Shown: positions 63,324-64,000 of the stretch, piece by piece
Numbering within the stretch: position 1 is the stretch's first letter
How the letters are laid out: every line of letters begins with the position of its first letter
NCBI RefSeq assembly: GCF_009498525.1
Contig: NZ_QSNT01000003.1
Location: 1,174,156 to 1,238,155, forward strand
DNA length: 64,000 bases
Direction of reading: 5' to 3'
DNA from: Rhizobium sp. ICMP 5592
Lineage (GTDB): Bacteria > Pseudomonadota > Alphaproteobacteria > Rhizobiales > Rhizobiaceae
Position numbers and translations under genes: made by a program
Notes under the pieces: generated by a model
What the model saw: only the letters and a program-made list of their open reading frames with translations
Database searches by the model: none
What the model was told of the DNA's origin: nothing

Positions 63324-64000
63324 ATGACGAGCTATGTATTGACGGTATCGTGCCGGTCGACACGCGGGATAGTCGCGGCGATCGCCAATTATCTTGCGGA
63401 CCAGGGCTGCAACATCGTCGATTCCAGCCAGTTCGACGATCTGGATACCGGCAAGTTCTTCATGCGGGTGAGCTTCATCTCCGAGCAAGGGGTCGGACAG
63501 GAGGCGCTGGTCGAGGGCTTCAAGCCGATCGCGAGCAAGTTCGAGATGGAAGCCGAGATCCATGACACCCAGAAGCGCATGAAGGTGCTGCTGATGGTGT
63601 CGCGCTTCGGCCATTGCTTGAACGACCTGCTCTACCGCTGGAAGATCGGCGCACTGCCGATCGACATCGTCGGTGTCGTCTCCAATCATTTCGATTACCA
63701 GAAGGTGGTGGTCAACCACGACATCCCCTTCCATCATATTCCGGTGACCAAGGCCAACAAGCCGCAGGCCGAAGCCAGGATCATGGAGGTGGTCGAGCAG
63801 ACCGGCACGGAGCTGATCGTGCTGGCGCGCTACATGCAGATCCTGTCGGACTCGATGTGCAGCAAGATGTCGGGGCGGATCATCAACATCCACCATTCCT
63901 TCCTGCCGTCCTTCAAGGGGGCGAACCCCTACAAGCAGGCCTATGAGCGCGGTGTAAAACTGATCGGGGCGACGGCGCATTATGTGACGGCGGATCTGGA
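63324..64000 (+). CDS. purU: Formyltetrahydrofolate deformylase, 3' end outside window
   Basis: Hydrolyses 10-formyltetrahydrofolate to formate and tetrahydrofolate. The 225 codons present hold the N-terminal ACT domain (about 3-80, LTVSCRSTRGIVAAIANYL) and most of the formyltransferase-type domain, with catalytic N187 and H189 in IINIHHSFLPSFKGANPY and the Asp region in ATAHYVTADLD. Family length is about 290. ATG 63324 follows AGAGAGAAGAA. The 165 bases upstream hold no gene. Confidence 0.97.
   Translation, partial: MTSYVLTVSCRSTRGIVAAIANYLADQGCNIVDSSQFDDLDTGKFFMRVSFISEQGVGQEALVEGFKPIASKFEMEAEIHDTQKRMKVLLMVSRFGHCLNDLLYRWKIGALPIDIVGVVSNHFDYQKVVVNHDIPFHHIPVTKANKPQAEARIMEVVEQTGTELIVLARYMQILSDSMCSKMSGRIINIHHSFLPSFKGANPYKQAYERGVKLIGATAHYVTADL

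Noticed and set aside
62616..63980. Long minus-strand frame opposite the Wzy-like and purU genes
   Set aside because: Shadow of two real plus-strand genes and their intergenic gap; no start signal.

Overview
The window looks like a chromosomal segment of an alphaproteobacterium of the Rhizobiaceae (Rhizobium sensu lato). The evidence is GC-rich codon use, close resemblance of core proteins (LepA, IF3, PheST, L20/L35) to rhizobial versions as I know them, an Irr-type palindrome in front of an mbfA gene, a CtrA-type box, a BA14K-family protein, and short palindromic intergenic repeats of the kind scattered through Rhizobium genomes. I see no phage, insertion sequence or CRISPR array. Both edges cut genes: xseA on the left and purU on the right.

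Layout. 1-6160: 3' part-missing xseA, a small membrane protein, then a glycan module in which a GT-C membrane glycosyltransferase faces a polyprenyl-phosphate sugar synthase and a GtrA flippase, followed by a Gfo/Idh/MocA oxidoreductase. 6477-12400: small-molecule metabolism, with isochorismatase plus GlxA-type regulator, two aldo/keto reductases (one divergent from a LysR gene), a GNAT enzyme and an M15-like protein. 12685-20751: a secreted alpha-2-macroglobulin with an added apple domain, coupled to penicillin-binding protein 1C, then an NTF2-like protein. 21032-26384: translation block on the minus strand (pheT, pheS, rplT, rpmI, infC), where infC appears to start at AUU. 26663-30059: alpha/beta hydrolase, LapG-like protease behind a CtrA box, and iron/haem genes (mbfA with an Irr box, divergent truncated haemoglobin). 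30063-37866: RhtA-like exporter with acetylpolyamine amidohydrolase, HAD hydrolase, GNAT/XRE-cupin pair, lepA, GFA enzyme, glutamine amidotransferase, Rdx protein and a 46-aa basic protein. 38014-41930: BA14K protein, phosphohexomutase, tRNA-Leu(CAG), a WcbI-like gene and a small exported protein.

42065-54935 is the most intriguing stretch. A minus-strand operon (RidA, RpiR-type regulator, SDR, GH20 hexosaminidase) is divergent from a plus-strand operon (unknown protein, M81/MlrC-like metallohydrolase, D-threonine-aldolase-like PLP enzyme). A third operon (Gfo/Idh dehydrogenase, two permeases, solute-binding protein, ATPase) runs towards the second. Very similar 13-base A/T-rich motifs lie in both promoter regions, so I propose one coregulated uptake and degradation system for an unidentified glycan or amino-sugar/D-amino-acid conjugate.

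55130-63158 is a surface polysaccharide region: GT25 glycosyltransferase, WbpM/CapD-type dehydratase, Wzz/ExoP-type chain-length protein, secreted GH5 glucanase and Wzy-like polymerase. The window closes with the start of purU.
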